Positions 51,781-62,023 are shown, counted from the stretch's first letter. The stretch: 64,000 bases of DNA from Pseudomonas phenolilytica (GCF_021432765.1 NZ_CP058908.1:1318001-1382000), one strand, 5' to 3'. Notes: generated by a model from the letters alone, not told the origin. Program-made: numbers and translations.

Positions 51781-52164
51781 ATGATTCGTGCATACCTGCC
51801 GCTCGCCGCCGGCTTCGGCCTCACCGGCGTTGCGCTCGGCGCCTTCGCCGCGCATGGCCTGAAAGCCAGCCTGAGCGCCGAGTACCTGGCCATCTTCCAG
51901 ACTGCCGTGCTGTACCAGCTGATCCATGCCCTGGCATTGTTCGGTGTCGCGTTGCTGAGCCTGCACGCGCCGGGCCGGCTGCTGCGTGCGGCCGGGGCGT
52001 TGTTCGCCATCGGTGTCGTGCTGTTCAGCGGCAGCCTCTACCTGCTGACTCTGACCGGCATCGGCAAGCTCGGTATCGTCACGCCGCTGGGCGGTACCGC
52101 CTTCCTCGCCGGCTGGCTGTGCCTGGGGCTGGCCGGCTGGCGCCTGCCTCGTCGAGCGGGATGA
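51781..52164 (+). CDS. DUF423 family small membrane protein
   Basis: This 127-residue inner-membrane protein has four predicted helices and the family opening GFGLTGVALGAFAAHGLK, followed by FQTAVLYQLIHALAL and a TPLGGTAFLAGW motif in the last half. It belongs to the YgdD/DUF423 family, of unknown function. It is divergent from mtgA across 70 bases and lies upstream of thiS in the same direction. Confidence 0.9.
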   Translation: MIRAYLPLAAGFGLTGVALGAFAAHGLKASLSAEYLAIFQTAVLYQLIHALALFGVALLSLHAPGRLLRAAGALFAIGVVLFSGSLYLLTLTGIGKLGIVTPLGGTAFLAGWLCLGLAGWRLPRRAG

Positions 52165-52244
52165 ACGGCCGCCGCCGGCGCTTTGGTGTGCCGGGTGGTT
52201 CGGGCTAGAATGCCGACCCCCTTTCGCAACGGCGGCCAACCCAC

Positions 52245-52445
52245 ATGCTGATTCAGTTGAATGGCGAACCCTACCAGCTGCCCGCCGGCCAGACGGTCGC
52301 CGATCTGCTCGTGCGCCTGGAACTGAGCGGGCGGCGCCTGGCGGTCGAACTCAATCGCGACATCGTGCCACGCAGCGCGCATGCCACGACGGCGCTCAAG
52401 GAGGGCGATCACGTCGAGGTGGTGCACGCCATCGGCGGCGGCTAG
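52245..52445 (+). CDS. thiS: Sulfur carrier protein ThiS
   Basis: This 66-residue ubiquitin-fold protein carries the sulfur for the thiazole ring of thiamine as a C-terminal thiocarboxylate. It starts MLIQLNGEP, has the VADLLVRLEL helix, and ends VVHAIGGG, the terminal Gly-Gly needed for activation. It lies 82 nt upstream of thiG. No TPP riboswitch is visible in the 80 bases before it. Confidence 0.95.
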   Translation: MLIQLNGEPYQLPAGQTVADLLVRLELSGRRLAVELNRDIVPRSAHATTALKEGDHVEVVHAIGGG

Positions 52446-52527
52446 GGCTCCCGGCCACCCAGTTTCGAAGCGTCCGCTGCCGTGACGGCGGTCGTTGTGC
52501 TGTTCAACCTCCGAACGAGGATTACCC

Positions 52528-53322
52528 ATGCGCGCAGTTCCGAACGACAAGCCCTTCATCCTGGCTGGCCGCACCTATCAATCACGGCTGCTGGTAGGCA
52601 CCGGCAAATACAAGGACCTCGACGAGACGCGCGACGCCATCGAGGCCTCCGGCGCGGAGATCGTCACCGTCGCCGTGCGCCGTACCAACATCGGCCAGAA
52701 CCCCGGCGAGCCGAACCTGCTCGACGTGATCAGCCCCGAGCGCTACACCATCCTGCCGAATACAGCCGGCTGCTACACCGCCGAGGATGCGGTGCGCACC
52801 TGTCGCCTGGCGCGTGAGCTGCTCGACGGCCACAAACTGGTCAAGCTGGAAGTGCTGGCCGACCAGAAAACCCTGTTCCCCAACGTGATCGAAACCCTCA
52901 AGGCCGCCGAAGTCCTGGTCAAGGACGGCTTCGACGTGATGGTCTACACCAGCGACGACCCGATCATCGCCCGCCAGCTGGCGGAGATGGGCTGCATCGC
53001 GGTGATGCCGCTGGCCGGCCTGATCGGCACCGGCCTGGGCATCTGCAACCCGTACAACCTGCGCATCATCCTCGAGGAGGCTACCGTACCGGTGCTGGTG
53101 GATGCCGGCGTGGGTACCGCGTCCGACGCCACCATCGCCATGGAGTTGGGTTGCGAGGCGGTGCTGATGAACAGCGCCATCGCCCATGCGCAGCACCCGG
53201 TGCTGATGGCCGAGGCGATGAAATACGCCATCGAGGCCGGGCGTCTGGCCTATCTCGCCGGACGCATGCCGAAGAAGCTTTACGCCAGCGCTTCGTCGCC
53301 TCTGGAAGGACTGATCCGCTGA
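52528..53322 (+). CDS. thiG: Thiazole synthase ThiG
   Basis: This enzyme forms the thiazole phosphate of thiamine from deoxyxylulose phosphate, dehydroglycine and ThiS-thiocarboxylate. The 264-residue TIM barrel has [10 protein letters not shown] near the N-terminus, the Schiff-base lysine in LVKLEVL (about residue 108), and phosphate-binding [10 protein letters not shown] (about 192-201). The ATG at 52528 follows an AACGAGGA site. A terminator follows. Confidence 0.97.
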   Translation: MRAVPNDKPFILAGRTYQSRLLVGTGKYKDLDETRDAIEASGAEIVTVAVRRTNIGQNPGEPNLLDVISPERYTILPNTAGCYTAEDAVRTCRLARELLDGHKLVKLEVLADQKTLFPNVIETLKAAEVLVKDGFDVMVYTSDDPIIARQLAEMGCIAVMPLAGLIGTGLGICNPYNLRIILEEATVPVLVDAGVGTASDATIAMELGCEAVLMNSAIAHAQHPVLMAEAMKYAIEAGRLAYLAGRMPKKLYASASSPLEGLIR

Positions 53323-53333
53323 TTCCTCTCGTG

Positions 53334-53368
53334 GCCGGTCCCGATGTCGAGTCGGGGCCGGCTTTTTT
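53334..53368 (+). terminator. Intrinsic terminator after thiG
   Basis: An 11-bp stem with one G-T pair and a 7-nt loop is followed by T6. It ends the thiSG unit; trmB starts 17 nt after the T-run, so some read-through may serve trmB. Confidence 0.9.
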
Positions 53369-53385
53369 GTTTTCGCAGGTATCCC

Positions 53386-54099
53386 ATGACTGAACCGACC
53401 TCCACGCCCGAGCAGCCGCTCGAACATCGGCGCACCATCAAGAGCTTCGTGATGCGCGCCGGCCGCACCACCCTCGGCCAGCAGCGCGGCATCGAACTGG
53501 GCTGGCCGAAGTTCGGCCTGGAGCTGAGCGACGGCCTGCGCGACTTCGACCAGGTGTTCGGCCGCCAGGCGCCGCGTACCTTCGAGATCGGCTTCGGCAT
53601 GGGCCATTCGACGCTGGAAATGGCCGCCGCCGCGCCCGAGCAGGACTTCATCGGCGTTGAAGTGCACAAGCCGGGGGTGGGGGCGCTGCTCAGCGGACTT
53701 CTGTCACAAAACCTGCAGAATGTTCGCGTCTACAGTTGCGACGCGCTCGAGGTCCTGCGTGAATGCGTCGCCGACGCCAGCCTCGATCGGGTTCTGCTGT
53801 TTTTCCCCGATCCTTGGCACAAAAGCCGTCACCATAAACGCCGTATCGTGCAACCGGCTTTTGCCGAGCTGATCCGGCAGAAGCTCAAGGTCGGTGGCGT
53901 GCTGCACATGGCGACCGACTGGCAGCCGTATGCCGAGCACATGCTCGAGGTGCTGAGCGCAGCGCCGGGCTACCGCAATCTCGCAACCGACGGCGCTTAC
54001 GTGCCGCGGCCCGCGGAGCGTCCGGTGACCAAGTTCGAGCGCCGCGGCGAGCGCCTCGGTCACGGCGTCTGGGACCTGAAGTTCCAGCGCGTCGACTGA
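53386..54099 (+). CDS. trmB: tRNA (guanine-N(7)-)-methyltransferase
   Basis: This SAM-dependent enzyme makes m7G46 in tRNA. The 237-residue product has the SAM motif [11 protein letters not shown] (about 66-76), VEVHKPGVG and the catalytic [16 protein letters not shown] segment (about 142-157). The start at 53386 has an AGGT site and follows the thiG terminator. Confidence 0.96.
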   Translation: MTEPTSTPEQPLEHRRTIKSFVMRAGRTTLGQQRGIELGWPKFGLELSDGLRDFDQVFGRQAPRTFEIGFGMGHSTLEMAAAAPEQDFIGVEVHKPGVGALLSGLLSQNLQNVRVYSCDALEVLRECVADASLDRVLLFFPDPWHKSRHHKRRIVQPAFAELIRQKLKVGGVLHMATDWQPYAEHMLEVLSAAPGYRNLATDGAYVPRPAERPVTKFERRGERLGHGVWDLKFQRVD

Positions 54100-54257
54100 G
54101 TCGGCACGCACCGCCGCACAAGAGCCGCAGCCAAGCGGCCGCAGGATGCACAACGCCAGGACGGCTCGCCTGCCCGAACCGAACAACAATGCCAGCGGAT
54201 GGCCGCGAGCCTGCACATGCACGGCCGTCGTCGTCCGCCACAAGGGGGAAGTAGACG

Positions 54258-55595
54258 ATGAACGTGAAGATTGCAGTGCTGCTGACGGCCTGTGCCAGTT
54301 GGCCGGCGCTCGCCGCGGTGGATGCGAGCCAGGCGGCCCGCCTGGGACAGGACCTCACTCCGCTCGGCGCCGAGCGGGCCGGCAATGCGGACGGCACGAT
54401 CCCGGCGTGGACCGGCGGCATCGCCCCGCCAGCGAGCTACCAGCCGGGCATGCACCATCCAGATCCGTTCGCCGATGATGCGCCGCTCTATCGCGTCGAC
54501 AAGAACAACCTCGCCGAGCATGCCGAGCGGCTGCCCGAGGGGCTGGCGGCGCTGCTCGAGCGCTATCCCGAGTTCCATCTGCGCGTCTTCCCGACCCGTC
54601 GCAGCGCCGCAGCGCCGCAGCGTATCTACGAGGCTACCCGGGCCAACGCCCAATCCGCCGAGCTGATTGCCAACGGCAACGGCATCCAGGGCGCGGCGGC
54701 CGGCATTCCCTTCCCGCTGCCGCAGAACGGCATGGAGGCGATCTGGAACCACGTACTGCATTACAAGGGCGAGCAGACCCACATGATCAACCACCAGGCG
54801 GTGGTGATCGGCGGCCGCGCCAACTACATCAAGCGCGATCGTCACGTGTACTACGTCTACAACCGCGAGGGTATGGAGCAGGGTGATCTGAACAACACCC
54901 TGCTGTACTACAAATACCGGGTGACCGCACCGGCCAAGCTGGCCGGCACCTCGCTGGTGGTACAGGACCCGCTCGATCAGGTGCTGACCACCCGCAAGGC
55001 CTGGCGCTACAGCCCGGGGGATCGCCGTGTTCGGCGGCTGCCGTCGCTGGCCTACGATTCGGTACAGCCGGACACCAGCGGCCTGGCCACCGCCGACGTG
55101 GTCGATTCGTTCAACGGCGCACCGGACCGTTACGACTGGCAGCTGCTGGGCAAGCGCGAGATGCTGCTGCCCTACAACAGCTATGCCGTGCACCAGCAGG
55201 GCATTCCCTACGACGACATCGTCCTGCCGCGCACGCTCAACCCCGAGCTGCTGCGTTACGAGCTGCATCGCGTGTGGGTGGTCGAGGCGACCCTGCGCAC
55301 TGGCTTCACCCACCCCTACGCCAAGCGGCGCTTCTACCTCGACGAGGACAGCTGGCAGATTCTCGCCGTGGATCTGTTCGATGACGGCGGCCAGCTGATC
55401 GGCCTGCAGGAAAGCCATCCGATCAGTTACTACGAGGTGCCGATGTTCAACAGCACCCTGGAGACGCTGTATCACCTCAAGGACGGCAACTACTTCGTCG
55501 ATGGGCTGGACAACGGCGAACCGATGTACGACTTCGGCGTGCGCCTGAGCCCCCACGACTTCTCGCCACAGGCGCTACGCCGCGGCGCGAACTGA
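54258..55595 (+). CDS. DUF1329 family exported protein
   Basis: This 445-residue protein has a signal peptide ending at ALAAVD and the DUF1329 pattern: an early LTPLGAERAGNADGTIPAWTGG-like segment (about 33-55), NHVLHYKGEQ, RRVRRLPSLAYDS (about 255-267) and WQILAVDLFDDGG near the end. The fold is related to LolA/LolB lipoprotein-carrier proteins. In many pseudomonads a DUF1329 gene lies beside a DUF1302 gene in steroid, alcohol or hydrophobic-substrate clusters. No DUF1302 gene is in this window, so the protein is an orphan here. The 158 bases upstream hold no gene. Confidence 0.87.
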   Translation: MNVKIAVLLTACASWPALAAVDASQAARLGQDLTPLGAERAGNADGTIPAWTGGIAPPASYQPGMHHPDPFADDAPLYRVDKNNLAEHAERLPEGLAALLERYPEFHLRVFPTRRSAAAPQRIYEATRANAQSAELIANGNGIQGAAAGIPFPLPQNGMEAIWNHVLHYKGEQTHMINHQAVVIGGRANYIKRDRHVYYVYNREGMEQGDLNNTLLYYKYRVTAPAKLAGTSLVVQDPLDQVLTTRKAWRYSPGDRRVRRLPSLAYDSVQPDTSGLATADVVDSFNGAPDRYDWQLLGKREMLLPYNSYAVHQQGIPYDDIVLPRTLNPELLRYELHRVWVVEATLRTGFTHPYAKRRFYLDEDSWQILAVDLFDDGGQLIGLQESHPISYYEVPMFNSTLETLYHLKDGNYFVDGLDNGEPMYDFGVRLSPHDFSPQALRRGAN

Positions 55596-55612
55596 GCCGA
55601 ACGCCACACAAG

Positions 55613-55637
55613 AACGCCGCCCTCGGGCGGCGTTTTC
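55613..55637. terminator. Intrinsic terminator between convergent DUF1329 and DUF3392 genes
   Basis: A 9-bp perfect stem with a 4-nt loop (AACGCCGCC and its complement) ends in a TTTT run. It lies between two convergent genes. Confidence 0.85.
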
Positions 55638-55655
55638 ATGTGTGGCGATGCGTGC

Positions 55656-55979
55656 TCAGTTGCGATCGGCGATCACTCCGACGATGAACAGCACCACCAG
55701 CAGCACCGGTGCCAGCGTGTAGTTGTTGAACTGCGCCAGCCCCTTCGCCAGCCAGGGGCTCAGGTAGATGATCCCCAAGCCGTAGACGATGGCGCAGAAG
55801 ATCACGAACAGCAGGGTGCGCAGCACGAAGTTGAGTCCGCCGATGTTCTTCTGTACCCAGGCATTGAGCGCCGGGCCGAACAGCACGAACAGTGTGGCCA
55901 TGATCGCCAGCGAGATATCCGACAGGTGACTGCGGCTCCAGCGCGACAGGCTGGCGATCAGGTCGAGTAGCAAATCCAT
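55656..55979 (-). CDS. DUF3392 family small membrane protein
   Basis: This 107-residue inner-membrane protein has three hydrophobic segments (about 20-42, 50-75 and 85-104) and the opening MDLLLDLIASLSRWSR typical of DUF3392. Its function is unknown. It is the last gene of a minus-strand run that also carries hemW, rdgB, the DUF4426 gene, metW and metX; it lies 9 nt after hemW. Confidence 0.85.
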   Translation of the reverse strand: MDLLLDLIASLSRWSRSHLSDISLAIMATLFVLFGPALNAWVQKNIGGLNFVLRTLLFVIFCAIVYGLGIIYLSPWLAKGLAQFNNYTLAPVLLVVLFIVGVIADRN

Positions 55980-55988
55980 GCGGGTTCC

Positions 55989-57188
55989 TTAGGGCAGGAA
56001 GAGTTGGAGCAGGTCGTTGAGAAACAGCTGGCCCTTGGGCGTCGCCACCAGCCGCTGCGGATCGGCGACCAGCAGGCCGCGCGCCTCGGCCTCGCGACGC
56101 CCGGCGGCGAGCAGGTCGAGCGACAGGCCGGTGCGCTGAGTGAACAGCAGTGCCGGCACGCCGTCGGTGAGGCGCAGCACATTCATCAGGAATTCGAAGG
56201 GCAGCTCGTCCGTCTGCAGCTGCTTTTCGCCGGCACGAAAGGGTTTGCCCGGGTCGAGGTAGTCCTTTGGCGTGCGGGTCTTCCAGCTGCGCAGGATGCG
56301 CCCGTCGGCCTGGGTGAGCTTGGCGTGGGCGCCGGCGCCGATGCCGAGAAAGTCGCCGAAGGTCCAGTAGTTCAGGTTGTGTCGCGCCTGCCGACCGGGC
56401 TGGGCATAGGCAGAGGTCTCGTACTGGCGGTAGCCGTGTTCGGCGAGCAGTGCCTGTCCGGCTTCCTGAATGTCCCAGAGGATGTCGTCGTCCGGCAGCA
56501 ACGGCGGTCGGCTCCAGAACTCGGTGTTCGGCTCGACGGTCAGCTGGTACCAGGACAGGTGCGTCGGCTGCTGGGCGATGGCGGTGCGCAGGTCTGCCAG
56601 CGCGTCGTCCAGACTCTGCTGCGGCAGGCCGTGCATCAGGTCCAGATTGAAGTTGTCGAAGCCGGCGGCGCGCGCCATGTCGGCGGCGCGGACGGCCTCG
56701 TCGCCATCGTGGATGCGCCCCAGTGCCTTGAGCTTGTCGGCCTGGAAACTCTGCACGCCGATCGACAGGCGATTGATGCCGAGCTGGCGATAGTCGTGGA
56801 ACTTGGCCTGCTCGAAGGTGCCCGGGTTGGCTTCCAGGGTGATCTCGATGTCATCGGCGAAGCCCACCTGCCGCTCCAGCCCGTCGAGGATGTGCCCCAG
56901 CGCCGACGCGCTGAACAGGCTCGGCGTGCCGCCGCCGAAGAAGATCGAGGTCAGCCGGCGCTGCTGTACCTGTTCGAGATCCTCGTCCAGGTCGGCCAGC
57001 AGCGCGTCGGCATAGGCGGCTTCTGGCAACTCGGCGCCGGCGGCGTGGGAGTTGAAGTCGCAGTACGGGCATTTGCGCACGCACCAGGGGATGTGCACGT
57101 ACGCCGCCAATGGCAGCAGCGGGTCGAGCGGCGCCGTTTGGTGTTGTCCGGATACCGCGCTGGCTGCCGTGTCCGAGGCAATGATCAC
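55989..57188 (-). CDS. hemW: Radical SAM heme chaperone HemW
   Basis: This HemN-like radical SAM protein (399 residues) is thought to bind heme and insert it into target proteins, and is often misnamed coproporphyrinogen oxidase. The cluster motif is [14 protein letters not shown] (about residue 42-46 on), a CxxxCxxC pattern, followed by FGGGTPSLF and [11 protein letters not shown]. It lacks the long N-terminal extension of true HemN. A GTG at 57188 is the start because it overlaps the rdgB stop as GTGA and no ATG lies nearby. Translation is likely coupled to rdgB. Confidence 0.92.
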   Translation of the reverse strand: MIIASDTAASAVSGQHQTAPLDPLLPLAAYVHIPWCVRKCPYCDFNSHAAGAELPEAAYADALLADLDEDLEQVQQRRLTSIFFGGGTPSLFSASALGHILDGLERQVGFADDIEITLEANPGTFEQAKFHDYRQLGINRLSIGVQSFQADKLKALGRIHDGDEAVRAADMARAAGFDNFNLDLMHGLPQQSLDDALADLRTAIAQQPTHLSWYQLTVEPNTEFWSRPPLLPDDDILWDIQEAGQALLAEHGYRQYETSAYAQPGRQARHNLNYWTFGDFLGIGAGAHAKLTQADGRILRSWKTRTPKDYLDPGKPFRAGEKQLQTDELPFEFLMNVLRLTDGVPALLFTQRTGLSLDLLAAGRREAEARGLLVADPQRLVATPKGQLFLNDLLQLFLP

Positions 57189-57781
57189 GCGATGCCCAGG
57201 CGCTGCTTGAGCAGTGACATGGCCCGCGCGCGGTGGCTGAGCTGGTTCTTCTCGGTTGCCCGCAGCTCGGCGCTGGAGCAGTCGCATTCGGGCACCCAGA
57301 ACAGTGGGTCGTAGCCGAAACCGTGCTCACCGCGCGGGGCGTGCAGGATGCGGCCGTGCCACAGGCCTTCGCAGATAATCGGCAGCGGGTCATCGGCGTG
57401 CCGCACCAGCGCCAGTGCGCAGACGAACTGGGCGTCGCGCTCGGCGTCCGGCACGCCCTGCAGAACGTGCAGCAGCTTGGCGTTGTTCGCCGCGTCGCCC
57501 TGGCCGTCGGCATAGCGCGCCGAATAGATGCCCGGCGCGCCGCCAAGCGCATCGACCGCCAGACCGGAGTCGTCGGCCAGCGCCGGCAGTCCGGAGAGCC
57601 GCGCGGCGTTACGCGCCTTGAGAATGGCGTTCTCGATGAACGACAGGCCGGTCTCTTCCGGCTCGATGGTGCTGAACTCGGCGACCGAGCGTACGCGCAC
57701 GCTATCGCCGAGCATGGCCTGGAGTTCCTTGAGCTTGCCGGCGTTGTGGCTGGCGAGTACCAGTTCGTTGAAAGGCATCAT
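57185..57781 (-). CDS. rdgB: XTP/dITP pyrophosphatase
   Basis: This house-cleaning nucleotidase of the Ham1 family hydrolyses dITP, ITP and XTP. The 198 residues include the [11 protein letters not shown] opening, [16 protein letters not shown] (metal site), [15 protein letters not shown] (about residue 68) and HGFGYDPLF (about 153). Two adjacent ATGs overlap the upstream DUF4426 stop; the one at 57778 forms a TGATG junction and is equally possible. The end overlaps the hemW start. Confidence 0.95.
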   Translation of the reverse strand: MMPFNELVLASHNAGKLKELQAMLGDSVRVRSVAEFSTIEPEETGLSFIENAILKARNAARLSGLPALADDSGLAVDALGGAPGIYSARYADGQGDAANNAKLLHVLQGVPDAERDAQFVCALALVRHADDPLPIICEGLWHGRILHAPRGEHGFGYDPLFWVPECDCSSAELRATEKNQLSHRARAMSLLKQRLGIA

Positions 57782-58200
57782 TCGTCGGGGAAGATTTCCT
57801 GGTTGAAGTCGAAGGTCACCGCCTCGCCGTCCTGCGGCTTGACCGTCAGGCTGAAGCGCAGGGTTTCCTGGGAGTCGATGGGGAACTGCGCCAGGTAGTA
57901 CAGCGCCGCATCGCCTTCCTTGAGCTGCTTGAAGGTCAATGGCCGGTCCTGCCCAAGCAGGTTCTTCACCGTGCCGCTGACCTGCGCCGGCACCGCCTTG
58001 CCCTGCTTGAGCACGGAGACGTTGACCACGCCCTGCGTCTTGCTGCGCACCAGACCGGCCGCGGCGGCGACGTCCGGCTGCAGGAAGCCGGAATTGAAGG
58101 CGATGTAGTGAATGTCGTACTCGCCGACGCTGTGCTTGCGCTCGGCGAACGCCGGCAGCGCGAACAGCGCGACCAGCAGGCAGATCAGGGCACGTTTCAT
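57778..58200 (-). CDS. DUF4426 family periplasmic protein
   Basis: This 140-residue exported protein has a signal peptide ending at PAFAERK and the [24 protein letters not shown] segment typical of DUF4426, followed by beta-strand-rich sequence. The ATG at 58200 has a GGAGAGAC-type site. Its function is unknown. It lies between metW (26 nt upstream) and rdgB (overlapping) in the run of minus-strand genes, an order conserved in Pseudomonas. Confidence 0.88.
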   Translation of the reverse strand: MKRALICLLVALFALPAFAERKHSVGEYDIHYIAFNSGFLQPDVAAAAGLVRSKTQGVVNVSVLKQGKAVPAQVSGTVKNLLGQDRPLTFKQLKEGDAALYYLAQFPIDSQETLRFSLTVKPQDGEAVTFDFNQEIFPDE

Positions 58201-58226
58201 GGTCTCTCCTCCAGCAGTGCAGCCGG

Positions 58227-58826
58227 TCATCGGGCCGGTCCGGTAACGCGGTAGATGCCGATCTCGCCTAGCAGGTTGGGCCACAGGCGACTGCCCCAGC
58301 CGTGCCGGTGATCGCGATCCACCGCCAGTCGCTCCAGCACCCGCGCGCCACGTTCATGGCAGAGCCGTTCGAAGTCCTCGAAGGTGCAGAAGTGAATGTT
58401 CGGCGTGTTGTACCAAGTGTAGGGGAGGAACTCGGAAACCGGCATGCGCCCCTTGCTCGCCAGGTACCAGCGACAGCGCCAGTGGCCGAAGTTGGGGAAG
58501 GTGATGATGCACTGGCGACCGACGCGCAGCATTTCCTTCATCAGCAGGTCGGGATAGTGCACGGCCTGCAGCGCCTGGGTCATCACCACCATGTCGAAGC
58601 TGTCGCTGGCGAAGTTGCCGAGGCCCTTGTCCAGGTCCTGCTCGATGACGTTGACGCCCTTTTCGATGCAGGCGGCGATGTTGTCGGGGTCGATCTCCAG
58701 GCCGTAGCCGCTGACCTGCTTGTGGTCGCGCAGCCAGGCCAGCAGCTCGCCGTTGCCGCAGCCGAGGTCGAGCACCCGGCTGCCGGTCGGAATCCAGTCT
58801 TGGATGATGTCCAGGTCGGCGCGCAT
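58227..58826 (-). CDS. metW: MetW, methionine biosynthesis partner protein
   Basis: This 199-residue SAM-fold protein has motif [17 protein letters not shown] (about 17-32) and the [15 protein letters not shown] region. It is encoded next to metX in Pseudomonas and many proteobacteria, and has been reported to be needed together with MetX for homoserine acylation. It follows metX after 9 nt. Whether it still methylates anything is not known. Confidence 0.92.
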   Translation of the reverse strand: MRADLDIIQDWIPTGSRVLDLGCGNGELLAWLRDHKQVSGYGLEIDPDNIAACIEKGVNVIEQDLDKGLGNFASDSFDMVVMTQALQAVHYPDLLMKEMLRVGRQCIITFPNFGHWRCRWYLASKGRMPVSEFLPYTWYNTPNIHFCTFEDFERLCHERGARVLERLAVDRDHRHGWGSRLWPNLLGEIGIYRVTGPAR

Positions 58827-58835
58827 GGAGGTTCC

Positions 58836-59975
58836 TTATACGGCGATGCGGTTCATGTAACCGCGAAAGGCCTGCAGGTAGCGGGGATTGGGGATCAGGA
58901 AAGCATCGTGGCCTTGCGGCGCGTCGATCTCCAGGTAGCAGACGTTCTTGCGTGCGGCGAGCAGCGCGTCGACTATTTCCCGCGAGCGCTCCGGCGAGAA
59001 GCGCCAGTCGGTGGTGAAGGACATCACGCAGAAATCGGCCTTGGCATCGGCGAAGGTCTTGGCCAGGTCGTCATCGTGCGCGGCGGCCGGGTCGAAGTAG
59101 TCCAGCGCCTTGGTCATCAACAGGTAGGTGTTGGCGTCGAAGCGGCTGGAGAATTCCTCGCCCTGGTAACGCAGGTAACTCTCGACCTGGAATTCCACGC
59201 TGTTGAAGTCGTAGTTGAGCTTCTCGCTGCGCAGGCCGCGACCGAACTTGGTGCCCATCGCATCGTTGGACAGGTAGGTGATGTGGCCGACCATGCGCGC
59301 CAGCATCAGGCCGCGCTTGGGAATCACGCCCAGATCCTGGAAGTGCCCGCCGTGAAATTCCGGGTCGGAGAGAATCGCCTGGCGCGCGACTTCGTTGAAG
59401 GCGATGTTCTGTGCCGACAGCTTGGGCGCCGAGGCGATCGCCAGGCAGTGACGCACGCGCTCGGGGTAGCTGATGGTCCATTGCAGCGCCTGCATGCCGC
59501 CCAGGCTGCCACCCACCACGGCGGCCCATTGTGCGATGCCGAGCTGGTCGGCCAGACGTGCCTGGCTGTGCACCCAGTCCTCCACGGTGACCACCGGGAA
59601 GTCGGCGCCATAGACCTTGCCGGTCGCTGGATTGAGGCTGCCCGGGCCGGTCGAGCCGTTGCAGCCGCCGAGGTTGTTCAGGCTGACGACGAAGAAGCGC
59701 TCCGTGTCGATCGCCTTGCCTGGCCCGATGCAGCTATCCCACCAGCCCGGCTTGCGATCGTCCGGGCTGTGGTAGCCGGCGGCATGGTGATGGCCGGACA
59801 GCGCATGGCAGATCAGCACGGCATTGCTGCGCGCGGCGTTCAGTTGGCCGTAGGTTTCGTAGATCAGCTGGTAGTCAGCCAGCGTGCGGCCACAGGCGAG
59901 TGCCAGCGGTTCGGCGAAATGCGCGACCTTCGGACTCACCAGGCCAACGGAATCGGCTGGAATGGCAGTGGGCAT
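58836..59975 (-). CDS. metX: Homoserine O-succinyltransferase MetX
   Basis: This acyltransferase activates homoserine in the first committed step of methionine synthesis. The 379-residue alpha/beta-hydrolase has CHALSGHHH (about 56), the nucleophile serine in [14 protein letters not shown] (about 155), and the late histidine in APQGHDAFL (about 352). In Pseudomonas the MetX enzymes use succinyl-CoA, despite being related to acetyltransferases. The gene begins the metXW-DUF4426-rdgB-hemW-DUF3392 run. No SAM riboswitch is visible in the 80 bases upstream. Confidence 0.94.
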   Translation of the reverse strand: MPTAIPADSVGLVSPKVAHFAEPLALACGRTLADYQLIYETYGQLNAARSNAVLICHALSGHHHAAGYHSPDDRKPGWWDSCIGPGKAIDTERFFVVSLNNLGGCNGSTGPGSLNPATGKVYGADFPVVTVEDWVHSQARLADQLGIAQWAAVVGGSLGGMQALQWTISYPERVRHCLAIASAPKLSAQNIAFNEVARQAILSDPEFHGGHFQDLGVIPKRGLMLARMVGHITYLSNDAMGTKFGRGLRSEKLNYDFNSVEFQVESYLRYQGEEFSSRFDANTYLLMTKALDYFDPAAAHDDDLAKTFADAKADFCVMSFTTDWRFSPERSREIVDALLAARKNVCYLEIDAPQGHDAFLIPNPRYLQAFRGYMNRIAV

Positions 59976-60055
59976 CGACCCTGGCTCTTGCGAAAAGAAG
60001 GCGGCAAAGTCTAAAGGGAAGCGCGCCGCAATTCATCTGCAATCGCTGCGGCCGA

Positions 60056-62023
60056 TCAGCACCGAGCCGCATCCGTCAGGTTGACCACCTTGGCCTGGCG
60101 CCGCCGCGGCGCGGGCAGGCGCAGCACGCGCAGCATTTCTGCCGCCTGCGCCAGCTGCTGGTCCAGCTCGCCGCTGTAGCGGGTCAGCAGCTGGCCGCGC
60201 TGGCTGTCCTGCTGGCTGGTCTGCGCCAGTGTCTTGAGGCGCAGCATGTGGATCTCCAGCTGTTGCTTGTTCTCCAGCGCATGCTGCAGCAAGGGCGTCA
60301 GCGCGTCGCCAGCCCAGCTCTTGGCCTCCTGCCGCAGGCGCTGGTGCAGGCCGATCACCTCCTGCACCAGCGTGGCGAAGAAGCGCCGGGTGAGCGCGCT
60401 CTGTTCGGTGAGCAGGGTCTTGAGCTGCAGGCGGAACTGGTCGGCCTTGCCCTGCAGGCTGCGCAGTTCGTGCTGGAACGGCTGGAGCTCGAACAGCGGC
60501 GCATCGAGGCCCTGCAGCGGGTTTTCCTCGTTGTGCCGCTGGTAGATGGCAACGACCACCTTGTTGGCGCGTGCGGCTTCGAGTTCCAGCGCGTGCAGGT
60601 CCTGCTCGACGCAGCGGAAGAAATGCAGGATGGCCAGGTTGATACCCAGCGTCGTCAGGCTGCCGGTGAGGCCGCGACGCAGACGGGCCAGGTGCTCCTC
60701 CAGGCGCTCGGCGCGAATGGCCGCGCCGAGCAGCTCGCCCTGACGCTGCAGCAGGTGCTGATTGGTACGCAGTTCGAGCAGGCGTTTGTGATGGCGGTTG
60801 TGGTCGTGACGGGTGCGCGCGGTCAGCTCCAGCAACATCTGCCCGTTGCCTTCCTGGTGGTTCTCCAGCAGCGCGCGCTGCTCGTTGACCTTCTCGCGGC
60901 GTAGCTGCAGCACCTGCTGGCTGTTGTGCAACAGGGCGAGCACCTGGCGCACTACCTGCTCTTCGAGCAGTCGCTCCTTCTGCGCCAGGATGCGCGCGGC
61001 AAGCAGCTGCTCCAGCGCTTCGAGCTGGCTGCGCTCGAGCAGCGCCTGATCGCCGCGCACCTTACCCAGCAGGGCCTGCTTGGCCGACAACGGCAGCACC
61101 TGGTCACTGTCGATGCCCAGTTGCTGGGCGGTGCTGGCGCGCATCTGGTCAATCGCTTCGCGGACGAACTCGTCGCCGGCAGGGTCGTCCCACAGCACGT
61201 CGATCTTGTTCAGCACGGCGAACAGGTTGCCGCGGGTATCGCTGTCGAGCTGGCAGACGTGCCGTCGCCAGATGTCCATGTCGCTGGCAGTGACGCCGGC
61301 ATCGGCGGACAGCATGAACAGGACGGCTTGGGCGTTGGGCAGCATCGACAGCGTCAGCTCCGGTTCGCTGCCCAGCGCGTTCAGGCCCGGGGTGTCGAGA
61401 ATGCGCAGGCCCTGGCGCAGCAGCGGATGATCGAAGCTGACCAGCGCATGGCGCCAGGCCGGCACCAGCACCTGCTCGGTGCCGTCGGCGCGCTCCAGCG
61501 TCTCGGCCTGGAAGCCCAGTTCGATCGCCTGCTCGACCGATACGGCCTTGGTCCGGGCGACCTGGGTGAAGGCCTCGACCATGCTTTGCGGATCGTGCGG
61601 GTACAGCGGGATGTTCAGCCAGTGCCGCGGCGTGCGCTTGAACTGCGCGATGCTGGTGTCTTCCAGGCGTGATTCGATGGGCAGCAGGCGGATGTAGCAG
61701 CGCTCGGCCCGCGGGTCGAAGAACAGCTCGGTCGGGCACATGGTGGTGCGCCCCGCGCGTGACGGCAGGATGCGTTGGCCGTAGCTGGAAAACAGCAAGC
61801 TGTTGATCAGCTCGGTCTTGCCGCGTGAATACTCGCCGACGAACGCCAGGGTGATCTGATCGGTGCGCAGGATGCGCAGCGCACGCTCGAGACGGGCATC
61901 GACCGCCTCGCTGCCGAGGCGGTTGTGCAGCAGCCAGCTGCGATAGCGGGTGATCTCGCGGATCAGGTCGCGTTTCCAGGTGACGTAGGCGTCCACCTGT
62001 CGATCGAGTCGTTCCATGCTCAT
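60056..62023 (-). CDS. Dynamin-like GTPase
   Basis: This 655-residue large GTPase of the bacterial dynamin family has the P-loop GEYSRGKT (63-70), a switch region with SRAGRTTMCPTE, the DTPGLN motif (about 210) and NKID (about 268). It is followed by long alpha-helical stretches (about 330-640) that form the stalk-like assembly region, and a basic C-terminus. There is no clear membrane helix, apart from a hydrophobic patch near 455-470 that may insert into lipid. It probably shapes or protects membranes. The ATG at 62023 has an AGGGA site; 62017 is an alternative. It occurs singly here, without the tandem partner seen in some bacteria. Confidence 0.88.
   Translation of the reverse strand: MSMERLDRQVDAYVTWKRDLIREITRYRSWLLHNRLGSEAVDARLERALRILRTDQITLAFVGEYSRGKTELINSLLFSSYGQRILPSRAGRTTMCPTELFFDPRAERCYIRLLPIESRLEDTSIAQFKRTPRHWLNIPLYPHDPQSMVEAFTQVARTKAVSVEQAIELGFQAETLERADGTEQVLVPAWRHALVSFDHPLLRQGLRILDTPGLNALGSEPELTLSMLPNAQAVLFMLSADAGVTASDMDIWRRHVCQLDSDTRGNLFAVLNKIDVLWDDPAGDEFVREAIDQMRASTAQQLGIDSDQVLPLSAKQALLGKVRGDQALLERSQLEALEQLLAARILAQKERLLEEQVVRQVLALLHNSQQVLQLRREKVNEQRALLENHQEGNGQMLLELTARTRHDHNRHHKRLLELRTNQHLLQRQGELLGAAIRAERLEEHLARLRRGLTGSLTTLGINLAILHFFRCVEQDLHALELEAARANKVVVAIYQRHNEENPLQGLDAPLFELQPFQHELRSLQGKADQFRLQLKTLLTEQSALTRRFFATLVQEVIGLHQRLRQEAKSWAGDALTPLLQHALENKQQLEIHMLRLKTLAQTSQQDSQRGQLLTRYSGELDQQLAQAAEMLRVLRLPAPRRRQAKVVNLTDAARC

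Noticed and set aside
52165..52244. TPP riboswitch upstream of thiS
   Set aside because: Only 80 bases are available and no thi-box (CUGAGA) pattern or matching helices are visible.
59976..60055. SAM riboswitch upstream of metX
   Set aside because: The 80-base spacer has no conserved SAM-I or SAM-II core.
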